From Roseovarius sp. (GTDB lineage Bacteria > Pseudomonadota > Alphaproteobacteria > Rhodobacterales > Rhodobacteraceae), in assembly GCA_023260815.1 (NCBI GenBank), contig JALQUE010000043.1, forward strand, positions 1 to 14,966: DNA of 14,966 bases. The letters are read 5' to 3'. Under the pieces are notes generated by a model that saw nothing but the letters and a program-made list of their open reading frames with translations, was not told the origin of the DNA and did not search any database. The position numbers were made by a program, and so were the translations under genes. Positions 1 through 7,500 of this stretch are shown here, in pieces; position 1 is the first letter of the stretch, and each line of letters begins with the position of its first letter.

Positions 1-6
1 ATTACT

Positions 7-1260
7 TCAATGCGATAAAAAAGAGGCGAAGTATGCCTCTTCGTCGCGGACCAGCATCGCACGCCACCCGTTTTCCAGCCCGGCAAGCGGCGCGGCAAGC
101 AATTGGCCCTCTTTCCAGACTGCGGGACCAGCGATCATCGACACCGCTGGCAAGCCTGTTTCCCGCCGTTCTGAACAGTGGGAAAGGCCCTCTTTGCCCA
201 AGGCGCGCAGTTCAGCTCCCGCGATGTCAGGCCCCTCGACCCGCCATCGTCCGTCCCAGATGTCCGTCACCTCGCACCGTTCCGACGCGACGGCCTTCCA
301 TTCGCGCGTGATCCGAAGGTGGTCTTTTCGCGACGCCACAAGGCAGCCCTGCAACGTCATGTCGCGCCCCACAGAGACAGCGTCCAGAAGATCGTGCAGC
401 GCCCGACCACGCGGGACGTATTCCGCGCCGCTGATCCATTTGAGCGATACCAGCAGGAGGCGACGCGCTGTTTCGCGGGGCACGTCGTCAAAGGCTGGCC
501 TGTCGATGATCAGATCCCCCGACTGGAAACGAACATGCTGTCGCGCCGCCTGTAGCGCATAAAGATAAAGGGTTTGCCGCGCATCCGACATCCGGTGGGC
601 AACCGTTGCCAGACTTGCGGCAGTGATGCCAAGCGGCGCCAGAGCCCGCAGGGCGGCGCGCGCCTTGACACGCTCATAGCGGAGATCGTCATTGGTGGGG
701 TCGTCGATCCACGCGATGCCACGCTGCTCCAGCAGCGTTCGCAACTCGTGGCGAAAGACCGACAAGGCAGGACGGCAAAACGTCACGCCATCGCTTTCGT
801 GCCGGTCGGACATGGCCGACAGGCCATCAACACCCGCGCCACGGGCCAGTCGCATGAGAAAGGTCTCGGCCTGATCGTCCGCCGTATGACCGATCGCGAC
901 AGACGTAATGCCCTGCCCCCGCGCCCAATGCGCCATCAGACCATACCGCGCCCTGCGGGCCTGATCCGGCACATTGCCGCGCCCGTCCCAATCCGTCCAT
1001 GTGAGGATGTCGTGCGGCACACCCATACCGGCACATAGCGCGGCAACCTTCGACGCCTCCTGCGCCGAGTCCGGTCGCAGACGATGATCCACGGTCACGG
1101 CATGCAGTGCCGGCCCCCCGGATAAGCGCCAATCATTGAGCACCACCAGCAATCCGAGCGAATCACTGCCACCCGAGACGGCCACGGCCAGCCTGTCAGG
1201 CGCGCTCGGGAGGAAATGACCGGCAATCCGGTCGCGCAGCGCGTCCGGGCCGTTGGTCAC
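7..1260 (-). CDS. tilS: tRNA(Ile)-lysidine synthetase TilS
   Basis: Cytoplasmic ATP-dependent enzyme that joins lysine to C34 of the CAU-anticodon tRNA-Ile, changing its decoding from AUG to AUA; normally essential. The 417-residue protein has the N-type PP-loop SGGSDS at residues 29-34, the VDHRLRPDS segment at 57-65 and the family block GHTADDQAET at 124-133, so the catalytic domain (about 1-215) is intact. A less conserved C-terminal part follows, giving a length normal for the family. The start is GTG at 1260. It shares bases with the TGA stop of cpoB (GTGA, 1260-1257), so translational coupling to the tol-pal operon is likely. The TGA stop ends at base 7, so what lies downstream (often ftsH in related bacteria) is outside the window. 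Confidence 0.95.
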   Translation of the reverse strand: MTNGPDALRDRIAGHFLPSAPDRLAVAVSGGSDSLGLLVVLNDWRLSGGPALHAVTVDHRLRPDSAQEASKVAALCAGMGVPHDILTWTDWDGRGNVPDQARRARYGLMAHWARGQGITSVAIGHTADDQAETFLMRLARGAGVDGLSAMSDRHESDGVTFCRPALSVFRHELRTLLEQRGIAWIDDPTNDDLRYERVKARAALRALAPLGITAASLATVAHRMSDARQTLYLYALQAARQHVRFQSGDLIIDRPAFDDVPRETARRLLLVSLKWISGAEYVPRGRALHDLLDAVSVGRDMTLQGCLVASRKDHLRITREWKAVASERCEVTDIWDGRWRVEGPDIAGAELRALGKEGLSHCSERRETGLPAVSMIAGPAVWKEGQLLAAPLAGLENGWRAMLVRDEEAYFASFLSH

Positions 1261-2105
1261 TGACAGCCCAGATTACTCATCGCCGTCTGCGCCTGCGCAA
1301 CTGCCGCATCGCCCGGAAACCGATTGCCGACCTCAGCCAAGGTTACACAGGCCTGATCGGTCTGCCCCAGAGCACCAAGCGCCGCTCCCAACCGGAAAAG
1401 CGACTCGGCGGCTTCGGGTCCGGTGGCGTCGCTGCTGAACGTATCGAGATAGGCCCGCGCGGCTTCTTTCATCTGCCCGGCCCCTTCCAGCGCCTGACCA
1501 CGCAACACACCTGCACGCGCGGTCAGAGGACCGCCCGGATAGGTTTTCTGGAACGTGTCGAATTGCTGCGCAGCGGCGGCATGATCACCGGCATCAAGCG
1601 CCTCTTTGGCGCGGTTGAAATCAGCCTCTTCGCTGATCGCAAGCTGGGGCGCTTCTGGCTCACCATCCGTTGACGGGTCAACGGGCATGCCTGCACCGCC
1701 CGAAGCTGTGCCTGATGTGTCGATCCCGCCAAGAGTGGTGGTATCTCCAAGTGCCCCGATGTCACAATCGGCTTCAAGTTCGCACAACCGGAACTCCAGA
1801 TCTCCGATCCGGTTCGCGCCATCCTCGGCCACCCGTTCCACCTTGAATTGCAACTCTTCGGTCTTGGCGGTGAGGCGCTGCAATTCGCTTTCTATGGCGT
1901 TCACACGTTCGATGACGGTGCCGCTTCCGGTCAACTGACCTGCGGCACCGGTCGTGTTCAGCTCCCGCTTGAGTTTCTGCAACTCAACGAACAGCACCGA
2001 TAATTCCTGCCGGATATCCGCCAGGGTTTCAGTGTTTGCCTGCGCCATCGCGTGCCCCGGAAGACTGAACGCAAGAACTGTCAGAAACATCACGATCCGG
2101 TGCAT
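1257..2105 (-). CDS. cpoB: Cell division coordinator CpoB (YbgF), periplasmic TPR protein
   Basis: Periplasmic partner of TolA, linking peptidoglycan synthesis to outer-membrane constriction (role known from E. coli CpoB). The 282-residue protein has a signal peptide, with likely cleavage after A-M-A at residue 21. A Leu/Glu-rich coiled-coil region covers about 25-110, followed by a Gly/Thr-rich linker. The C-terminal half is TPR-like, with the pattern FNRAKEALDAGDHAAAAQQF, then YPGGPLTARAGVLRGQAL and further repeats. The ATG at 2105 was chosen because AAAGGAG lies five bases upstream and the signal peptide begins there; an upstream extension would spoil it. It sits 29 bases after pal and overlaps tilS. 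Several cysteines are present (two in the coiled coil, two near the C-terminus), which could form disulfides in the periplasm. Confidence 0.92.
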   Translation of the reverse strand: MHRIVMFLTVLAFSLPGHAMAQANTETLADIRQELSVLFVELQKLKRELNTTGAAGQLTGSGTVIERVNAIESELQRLTAKTEELQFKVERVAEDGANRIGDLEFRLCELEADCDIGALGDTTTLGGIDTSGTASGGAGMPVDPSTDGEPEAPQLAISEEADFNRAKEALDAGDHAAAAQQFDTFQKTYPGGPLTARAGVLRGQALEGAGQMKEAARAYLDTFSSDATGPEAAESLFRLGAALGALGQTDQACVTLAEVGNRFPGDAAVAQAQTAMSNLGCQ

Positions 2106-2134
2106 CGGCACTCCTTTCATACAGCTTTGTGGCG

Positions 2135-2647
2135 TCAGCTGCTTGGCACGACGGAAATCACCGTCACGGCGCGGCGGTTCTTGGAATAGCACGCCTCGTC
2201 ACTGCACAACTCGATCGGGCGTTCCTTGCCATAGCTGACCACCTTCAGGCGATTGTCTGCGATCCCGCGACTGACCAAGTATTCCTGCACCGAGTTGGCC
2301 CGCCGCGCCCCAAGCGCGAGGTTGTACTCGCGCGTGCCCTGTTCGTCAGCGTGACCTTCGATCACGGCGGTGTAATCGGTATTGGTCAGCAGCCATTGCG
2401 CCTGACCGTCCAGTGTGGCCTGCGCGGTGGGCGACAGGGTGGACTGATCAACGGCAAACAGAACCCTGTCACCGACGCTCTGCTGGAAATAAAGCGGCGA
2501 TGTCGGATCGCTGGCCGATCCGGCCATGCCCGCCATGCCGGAACCATTCATGTCTGCGCCGGTGGCATTGTCGAACCGGTTCGGGTTCGAGCAGGCTGCA
2601 AGCGCAAGCCCCGCGCATAATAGAAGTGTCTTGCTCAGATAGGTCAT
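2135..2647 (-). CDS. pal: Peptidoglycan-associated lipoprotein Pal
   Basis: Outer-membrane lipoprotein whose OmpA-like domain binds the peptidoglycan peptide stem and, alternately, TolB; part of the Tol-Pal constriction machine. The 170-residue protein has a lipoprotein signal with lipobox L-A-A-C, placing the lipidated cysteine at residue 19. A short Gly/Met/Ser-rich tether (about 28-50) precedes the OmpA-like domain (about 55-170). That domain carries GHADEQGTREYN at 98-109, NLALGARRAN at 109-118 and YSKNRRAV near the end, all closely matching E. coli Pal. The ATG at 2647 is fixed by the signal peptide. The ribosome-binding site is weak. It follows tolB after 88 bases, enough for its own promoter. 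Confidence 0.97.
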   Translation of the reverse strand: MTYLSKTLLLCAGLALAACSNPNRFDNATGADMNGSGMAGMAGSASDPTSPLYFQQSVGDRVLFAVDQSTLSPTAQATLDGQAQWLLTNTDYTAVIEGHADEQGTREYNLALGARRANSVQEYLVSRGIADNRLKVVSYGKERPIELCSDEACYSKNRRAVTVISVVPSS

Positions 2648-2687
2648 TTCGGTGCCCCACTCTTTTCTGGTGTCGTTTCAGTATTCG

Positions 2688-2716
2688 ATTCTACCATAGC
2701 GCCTGCGCCTTGGAAA
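2688..2716 (-). promoter_or_regulatory. Candidate internal promoter for pal
   Basis: In the 88-base tolB-pal gap, read on the minus strand, -35 TTTCCA (2716-2711) and -10 TAGAAT (2693-2688) are separated by 17 bases, and TGG just before the -10 makes it an extended type. Transcription would start near 2681, giving a leader of about 34 bases. It would let pal-cpoB-tilS be expressed apart from tolQRAB. Assigned by eye from sigma-70 consensus. Confidence 0.4.
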
Positions 2717-2735
2717 TGCGCCGGCATCCTTCATC

Positions 2736-4058
2736 CTAATCCTGCAGCGGTGACCATGACGGGTCGCTGCCCCCGGTTTCGGTCGGCACCCTGCGCAGGT
2801 TGCGCCCCGAGATGTCCACCGAATAGAGGCTGGCGCTGCCCTGGGCACCCTGCGTTTCGCGGGTGAACATGATCACCCGTCCATTCGGCGACCACGTCGG
2901 CCCTTCGTCAAGAAACGATGCCGTGAGAAGCCGTTCCTCACTGCCGTCGGTGCGCATGACACCGATATGGAACCGGCCCTTGGATTGCTTGGTGAACGCG
3001 ATCAGATCACCGCGCGGCGACCACACCGGCGTGCCATAGCGCCCCTGTCCAAAGCTGATCCTCTGCGCCTCGCCGCCACCTGCCGGCATGATGTAAAGCT
3101 GAGGGCTGCCCGAACGGTCGGATTCGAACACGACCCGGTTGCCATCGGGGCTGAAGCTGGGCGCGGTTTCGATCGAAGGGGCGCTGGTCAACCGGGTGCT
3201 CGCCCCGGTGCCGATATCCATGCGATAAAGGTCTGTGTTGCCACCGCGCGACAGTGAATAGACCACCGTGCGCCCATCCGGCGCAAAGCGCGGCGCAAAG
3301 CTCATGGTGCCGTCCTGCTGCTCGAGCACGCGGCGCTGCGCGGTGCCCACCTGCAAGACGTAAATGCGCGGAAATCCACTTTCGTAACTGGTATAAAGCA
3401 CCTGGCTGCCATCCGGCGAAAACCGCGGCGCCAGCACGATCGAGGCGCTGTCGGTCAGGTAGCTGACATTGGCCCCATCGTAATCCATGATCGCCAGCCG
3501 CTTCATGCGCTGATCCTTTGGGCCGGTCTCTGCGACATAGACCACACGGCTGTCGAAATACGGCGCCTCGCCGGTGATCCGGCTATAGATCTGATCCGCG
3601 ACCTTGTGCGCGATGCGGCGCCAACCGTCCTGTGTGCCGACAAGTTGCAGGCCCTGGCCCAGCTCCTGACCCGCGAACACATCATAAAGCCGGAAGCGCA
3701 CCACCAGTTGTCCGCCCGCATCGACCGTGACCGACCCCGTCACAAGGGCCTGAGCGTTGATCGCCTTCCAGTCGGCATATTGCACGGGGCTGGAAAAGCT
3801 GGTGACCCGGCTGATGAACGCCTCTGGCTGGATTTCCCGGAAGAGACCGGTTCCCGTCAAATCCGCCGCGATGACTTCGGCGATGCGCCGACCGAATTCC
3901 GTTCCCGTTGCGCTGTCCGAGACGAAGTCAGGCGCCGCAAAAGGCAGCGGTTCGATCACGCCTTCGGTGATCTCGATCCGAAGTGGCCCGGTCTGCGCAT
4001 TCGCGGGAAGCGACCACAGCATGAGGGCCGTCAGGAGGCTCAGTACATAACGCATCAT
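2736..4058 (-). CDS. tolB: Tol-Pal system periplasmic protein TolB
   Basis: Periplasmic beta-propeller protein that cycles between Pal and TolA and frees Pal from peptidoglycan-free pools during constriction. The 440-residue protein is of normal family length. It has a signal peptide with probable cleavage after A-N-A at residue 21, an N-terminal alpha/beta domain (about 22-165) and a C-terminal six-bladed propeller. At least five WD40-like/PD40 repeats are legible, with cores such as APRFSPDGSQVLYTS, APRFAPDGRTVVYS, APSFSPDGNRVVFES, TPVWSPRGDLIAFT and GPTWSPNGRVIMFT. The ATG at 4058 overlaps the tolA TGA (ATGA); the adjacent ATG at 4055 is an equally possible start. Translational coupling to tolA is likely. 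Confidence 0.97.
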   Translation of the reverse strand: MMRYVLSLLTALMLWSLPANAQTGPLRIEITEGVIEPLPFAAPDFVSDSATGTEFGRRIAEVIAADLTGTGLFREIQPEAFISRVTSFSSPVQYADWKAINAQALVTGSVTVDAGGQLVVRFRLYDVFAGQELGQGLQLVGTQDGWRRIAHKVADQIYSRITGEAPYFDSRVVYVAETGPKDQRMKRLAIMDYDGANVSYLTDSASIVLAPRFSPDGSQVLYTSYESGFPRIYVLQVGTAQRRVLEQQDGTMSFAPRFAPDGRTVVYSLSRGGNTDLYRMDIGTGASTRLTSAPSIETAPSFSPDGNRVVFESDRSGSPQLYIMPAGGGEAQRISFGQGRYGTPVWSPRGDLIAFTKQSKGRFHIGVMRTDGSEERLLTASFLDEGPTWSPNGRVIMFTRETQGAQGSASLYSVDISGRNLRRVPTETGGSDPSWSPLQD

Positions 4059-5182
4059 TTGATCCTCATTCTCTCCGGATTGAACGTCATTTCAATATCA
4101 CGCCAGTGATCATATTTGTCTTTCGGCAAATCATAGCCACTCGCACCACAGCGGATGATCGCCCGCCGCGCGGCCTCGTAGGCCTGTCTTGCCGCAGCAT
4201 CGCTTCCGCCCGACGAACTGAGCAATTCGATCGAGCCGGATACCGGTTTTGCATCTTCGCCCATGCGCACCCCCACCACGACGGTCGTGCGCAGAGCTTC
4301 GGAACTCAGGGATCCGACGTTCCAGCATTGCTGAACCGACACCCGAAGCGCGTCTTTTTCGCCCGCTGTCAGCGGCGGCCCGGAGGGGGCACCCTGATCC
4401 GCGCCGCCTGCCTGCCCAAGCGCCTCGGCCAGCGCATCGTTGACCGCGCTTTCATCGGGTTGCGGCCTTGCGGCCGTCCGGGTTTCCTCGGTCGGCGGCA
4501 CATCTTCGGCCGGCTGCGATTGTGCGGGCCGGGTCTTGGGCCTGACCGACCGTGATGGAGCGGCACTGGCCGGATCGGCCTGCTCGGCTTCGGTCACGAT
4601 CTCGGTGGCGGCTTCCTCGCGGGCTGTCGCCTCGGTTTCCGGCTCAACCACCTCGGCGGCGTCGGCATCGGGCACGGTTTCCTGACGCTCCACCTCGTCG
4701 ATCGCGACATCGGGTTCGGGGCGGGCCACGGCCTCGGGGGCGACGCGTGGCGCGGGTCTTGGCTGTGGGCGCGGCGACACCTCGGGGACCAAAGCGGCGA
4801 CATCCTCCTGCGGGGGCTGCATGACCGGCGGCTCGTCGCTGACCTCGGCATCCGGCACGGGCAAGGGATCGACAGCCTCGGGGGCATCGTCTGGCGGCGG
4901 TGTTTCCGTGGCTTCGGGTTGCGACAGATCCGGGGCCGCATCGGCGGTCGAGGTCAATTCAGGCACGCCCTGGCCTTCGGCGGGCGGTTCGGGCGTATCC
5001 ACATTGGCCACCGCATCCGGAGAGCGCGGCGCATCGACCAGCGCGGCATACTCCTCGGCTGAAATCGCCGTGACCGACGTGACCTCGAACGGCAACGGCT
5101 CGGAATTGAACGCGCCTCCGAACACCGCAAGAGTGATCAGTCCGATATGGGCCGTTCCCGATATGATCTGGCCAGTGTTCAC
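4055..5182 (-). CDS. tolA: Cell envelope integrity protein TolA
   Basis: Inner-membrane protein that spans the periplasm and carries force from TolQR to TolB-Pal. The 375-residue protein has a single N-terminal membrane helix (about 6-24) with the S-x3-H pair (S8, H12) that matches the TolA/TonB motif needed for contact with TolQ. A long middle region (about 45-275) is rich in Pro, Glu, Ala and Asp. The C-terminal TolA/TonB_C domain runs from about 277 to 375, with cysteines near 286 and 345 as in the disulfide of E. coli domain III. The middle region is proline-rich and acidic instead of the Lys/Ala helix of E. coli, so its extended shape probably differs. The GTG start at 5182 was chosen because the membrane helix follows at once and AAAGG lies upstream; a longer frame back to 5260 would overlap tolR. 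The gap from tolR is 10 bases. Confidence 0.93.
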   Translation of the reverse strand: MNTGQIISGTAHIGLITLAVFGGAFNSEPLPFEVTSVTAISAEEYAALVDAPRSPDAVANVDTPEPPAEGQGVPELTSTADAAPDLSQPEATETPPPDDAPEAVDPLPVPDAEVSDEPPVMQPPQEDVAALVPEVSPRPQPRPAPRVAPEAVARPEPDVAIDEVERQETVPDADAAEVVEPETEATAREEAATEIVTEAEQADPASAAPSRSVRPKTRPAQSQPAEDVPPTEETRTAARPQPDESAVNDALAEALGQAGGADQGAPSGPPLTAGEKDALRVSVQQCWNVGSLSSEALRTTVVVGVRMGEDAKPVSGSIELLSSSGGSDAAARQAYEAARRAIIRCGASGYDLPKDKYDHWRDIEMTFNPERMRIK

Positions 5183-5192
5183 CTGAGCGCCT

Positions 5193-5669
5193 TTAGCTGC
5201 CCTGCCCGTCGAGCTCGGGCCCACCCATATCCGTGACCAGCCCGATATCCGCGAAACCACCCCGGTTCAGCGCCCCCATCACCTGCATGACATCCGCATA
5301 GGGCACCGCACCATCCGCGCGCAGGAAGACACGGGTGCTGTCGCGTTCGGCGGCAATCGCGCGCAGTCGCGCCACCAATTCGTCGCGCGGCACCTCGGAT
5401 GTCTGGATCGTGACGATACCTTCAGCGGTCACGGTGACGGTCAGGGGTTCTTCCTCGTCCTCGCCCGGCAAAGCATTGGCGGCGGTTTTCGGCAACTCGA
5501 CCGGGACACCCACCGTCATCAACGGGGCTGCCACCATGAAGATGATGAGAAGCACCATCATCACGTCCACGAACGGCGTGACGTTGATCTCGGCCATCGG
5601 GCGCGACCGGCCCCGGCCCCGCCGCCTGCGGCCCGTGCCGCCAGATGTCTCGGTTACACCCGCACCCAT
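5193..5669 (-). CDS. tolR: Tol-Pal system protein TolR (ExbD/TolR family)
   Basis: Inner-membrane subunit of the TolQ-TolR proton-driven motor. The 158-residue protein has a basic Arg/Gly-rich cytoplasmic N-terminus (about 13-23), then the family motif AEINVTPFVDVMMVLLIIFM. The conserved proton-path aspartate is D35 (E. coli D23), at the start of the only membrane helix (about 33-52). A periplasmic ExbD-like domain follows (about 70-150), including RVFLRADGAVPYADVMQVMG. The ATG at 5669 lies only three bases after the tolQ TGA, so the two are almost certainly co-translated and expressed at a set ratio. The Arg-rich N-terminus is longer than in E. coli TolR. Confidence 0.96.
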   Translation of the reverse strand: MGAGVTETSGGTGRRRRGRGRSRPMAEINVTPFVDVMMVLLIIFMVAAPLMTVGVPVELPKTAANALPGEDEEEPLTVTVTAEGIVTIQTSEVPRDELVARLRAIAAERDSTRVFLRADGAVPYADVMQVMGALNRGGFADIGLVTDMGGPELDGQGS

Positions 5670-5672
5670 CGG

Positions 5673-6368
5673 TCAGGAATCCAGCTGACGGCTGAGGATC
5701 GTCGCGAACTCATCGGCGAAGGCCTCGTAATTGCTTACGATGCGGTCGGAATCCGAACTCAGCTTGTTGTAGAAGATCACCGCGGGGATGGCCGCCAGAA
5801 GGCCAAGCCCGGTGGCCAGAAGCGCCTCGGCGATGCCGGGCGCGACGACCGCGAGGCTGGTGTTCTGCTGCTCGGCGATCTCGATGAAGGCGTTCATGAT
5901 CCCCCAGACCGTGCCGAACAGACCGATGAACGGCGTCGTCGATCCGATGGTGGCAAGAATCTGCAAACCGCTTTGAAGCTCTTCGCTTTCCTTGGTGATG
6001 GCGACATCCATGCTGCGGTCGATCCGCGCCGTGGCGCCTGCGATCAGACCGCCGTCGTTGCGATGACTGCGGCGCCATTCCATCATGCCGGCGGCGAAGA
6101 TCCTTTCGGACCGCCCGGACGGATCGGGGCCGATTTCATCGAACAATTCGTCCAGCGGTTCGCCCGACCAGAAGCGGCGATCGAAAGCTGCGGCATCTGC
6201 CCGCGCCTTGCGATAGAGGAGGATCTTCTGAATGATGATCGACCACGCCCAGAACGATGCGATCACAAGGATCCACATCACCATCTTCACGATGATCGTG
6301 GCGCGAGCGTAAAGGCCCCACAGTGAGAAATCCATCTCCTGTGCCAATGCCAGGGTTTCTGCTTCCAT
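5673..6368 (-). CDS. tolQ: Tol-Pal system protein TolQ (MotA/TolQ/ExbB family)
   Basis: Polytopic inner-membrane subunit that, with TolR, forms the proton channel energising TolA. The 231-residue protein has a first membrane helix at about 23-46, a large cytoplasmic loop (about 48-135), and two further helices at about 140-165 and 180-202. The conserved GLFGTVWGIMNAF and LLATGLGLLAAIPA segments carry threonines (near 153 and 186) of the kind lining the ion path. The ATG at 6368 was chosen over an upstream frame (to 6437) because the family N-terminus begins at this methionine and a GAGCAGG Shine-Dalgarno-like stretch precedes it. It is the first gene of tolQRAB, after a 159-base gap from ybgC that may hold its promoter. 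Confidence 0.96.
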   Translation of the reverse strand: MEAETLALAQEMDFSLWGLYARATIIVKMVMWILVIASFWAWSIIIQKILLYRKARADAAAFDRRFWSGEPLDELFDEIGPDPSGRSERIFAAGMMEWRRSHRNDGGLIAGATARIDRSMDVAITKESEELQSGLQILATIGSTTPFIGLFGTVWGIMNAFIEIAEQQNTSLAVVAPGIAEALLATGLGLLAAIPAVIFYNKLSSDSDRIVSNYEAFADEFATILSRQLDS

Positions 6369-6429
6369 CTTGCCTGCTCTTTTTTGGGTGGCCTTGTTTT
6401 TCGGCCTTATTGCGCGGCAAACTACCCGA

Positions 6430-6443
6430 TTTCCCAAGGGAAA
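6430..6443. promoter_or_regulatory. Perfect palindrome in the presumed tolQ promoter
   Basis: TTTCCC and GGGAAA flank a two-base centre, giving a 14-base near-perfect dyad about 65 bases upstream of the tolQ start. On the minus strand it lies between a possible -35 TTGGCT and a weak -10 TAGTTT (18-base spacing). An operator that tunes tol expression is possible, but the protein is unknown and chance cannot be excluded. Confidence 0.25.
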
Positions 6444-6493
6444 GCCAACAACATCCGCGTGACCGGGAATGGAAATCGAACAGCGTTGCGGCT

Positions 6494-6513
6494 TCCGGCG
6501 GATAATCGCCGGA
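6494..6513 (-). terminator. Hairpin between ybgC and tolQ without a U-tract
   Basis: The arms TCCGGCG and CGCCGGA (7 bp) enclose a six-base loop, 14 bases past the ybgC stop. On the minus strand no T-run follows, so it is not a classical intrinsic terminator. It may act as an attenuator, stabilise the ybgC mRNA end or help a Rho-dependent stop. Confidence 0.3.
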
Positions 6514-6527
6514 TTTCCTGATCGAGG

Positions 6528-6917
6528 TCAGTGCAGCAAAAGCCGGATCTTGGCCGGAAGGCGGGCCGGGTGGCCCGTGTCGTTGATGCACACAAGGGTC
6601 ACAACGGCGGAAAAAAGCGTTTCTTTGCCGCGAGTTACCACCTGCTCCAGCACCAGCCGGGCACCGGTGACAGCCTGAATGCGGGTGCGGACCTCAAGCT
6701 CGTCATCGAATTTCGCCGGGGCAAGGTAGTCCGCCTCGAGACGACGGACCGCGAAAACCAGCCCCTCGGTCTCGCGCAGGGCGTTCTGATCGATGCCCAA
6801 CTGACGGACCCAATCACTTCGGGCGCGTTCTATGTATTTGAGATAGTTGGCATAATAGACGATACCGGCCATGTCGGTATCTTCGTAATAGACGCGTATC
6901 GGAAAGCTGTGGGACAT
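6528..6917 (-). CDS. ybgC: Tol-Pal-associated acyl-CoA thioesterase YbgC
   Basis: Hot-dog-fold thioesterase of the 4-hydroxybenzoyl-CoA thioesterase family, cytoplasmic, acting on acyl-CoA or acyl-ACP; its link to Tol-Pal is positional and not fully understood. The 129-residue protein carries YYEDTDMAGIVYYANYL at residues 10-26, with D15 matching the catalytic aspartate of the family, and ends in the usual beta-strand pattern (LVLEQVVTRG, SAVVTLVCIND). Length is normal. The ATG at 6917 was chosen because the conserved PIRVYYEDTD block starts six residues later and TAAGG lies about eight bases upstream. An upstream frame reaching 7088 lies inside thpR. The gap from thpR is 10 bases, so the two share a transcript. 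Confidence 0.94.
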   Translation of the reverse strand: MSHSFPIRVYYEDTDMAGIVYYANYLKYIERARSDWVRQLGIDQNALRETEGLVFAVRRLEADYLAPAKFDDELEVRTRIQAVTGARLVLEQVVTRGKETLFSAVVTLVCINDTGHPARLPAKIRLLLH

Positions 6918-6927
6918 TGGATGAACC

Positions 6928-7488
6928 TTAGGGGCGCGGCGCGGTATCGTCCAGCATGTACTCGGCCAGCAGGTCATAGTCGGGGCCGTCCGGACCAAGG
7001 GTTGAGCGATAAAGACCAAAGCGGTCGATCCGGAAAGGATCAAGGCTGAAATCGCCGTGCGCTTCAAGAAATCCCCCCAGTTTATCAAGCTCGAATTGCG
7101 GCAGCGCGCGGTTCAGGCGGGCCAGGGTGACATGCGGGCGAAACCGGTCACGGGGCAGGTTCACCCCGGCGTCGCGCACCGCCACCCGGACCTTTTTTCG
7201 AAGGGAAACAAGGGCTTCTGGACGGTCGGTCGCAGCAAAGACAAGCCGGGGTTTGGCGCGGTCGAACACATCCAGACCGGCGATACGCAGATCGAAGGCC
7301 GGGGCTGTGAGATCGCAGAGCATTTCGTTAACGGCTTCGGCGGTGGGCAGGTCCTGATCATCCAGAAACGCCAGCGTCAGATGCAGGGTCTCTGGCTCGA
7401 CCAGACGGCCCACGCGCAGGTCGGATTGCAGCCGCGACAGCGCCGCGCGCACCACGGCAGGAAGACCTATGGCCACGAAAAGTCGCAT
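6928..7488 (-). CDS. thpR: RNA 2',3'-cyclic phosphodiesterase ThpR (2H/LigT family)
   Basis: Cytoplasmic enzyme of the 2H phosphoesterase family, which opens 2',3'-cyclic phosphates on RNA ends and can reversibly make 2'-5' RNA links; the physiological substrate is not settled. The 186-residue protein has both signature motifs, H36-L-T-L and H119-V-T-L, in the expected two-lobe spacing, the MRLFVAIGLP start typical of the family and YRSTLGPDGPDYDLL near the end. The ATG at 7488 is fixed by that N-terminus. It lies 12 bases after the unknown gene 7501-8139 and 10 bases before ybgC, so these three look co-transcribed. Confidence 0.9.
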   Translation of the reverse strand: MRLFVAIGLPAVVRAALSRLQSDLRVGRLVEPETLHLTLAFLDDQDLPTAEAVNEMLCDLTAPAFDLRIAGLDVFDRAKPRLVFAATDRPEALVSLRKKVRVAVRDAGVNLPRDRFRPHVTLARLNRALPQFELDKLGGFLEAHGDFSLDPFRIDRFGLYRSTLGPDGPDYDLLAEYMLDDTAPRP

Positions 7489-7500
7489 GATACCAGACCT

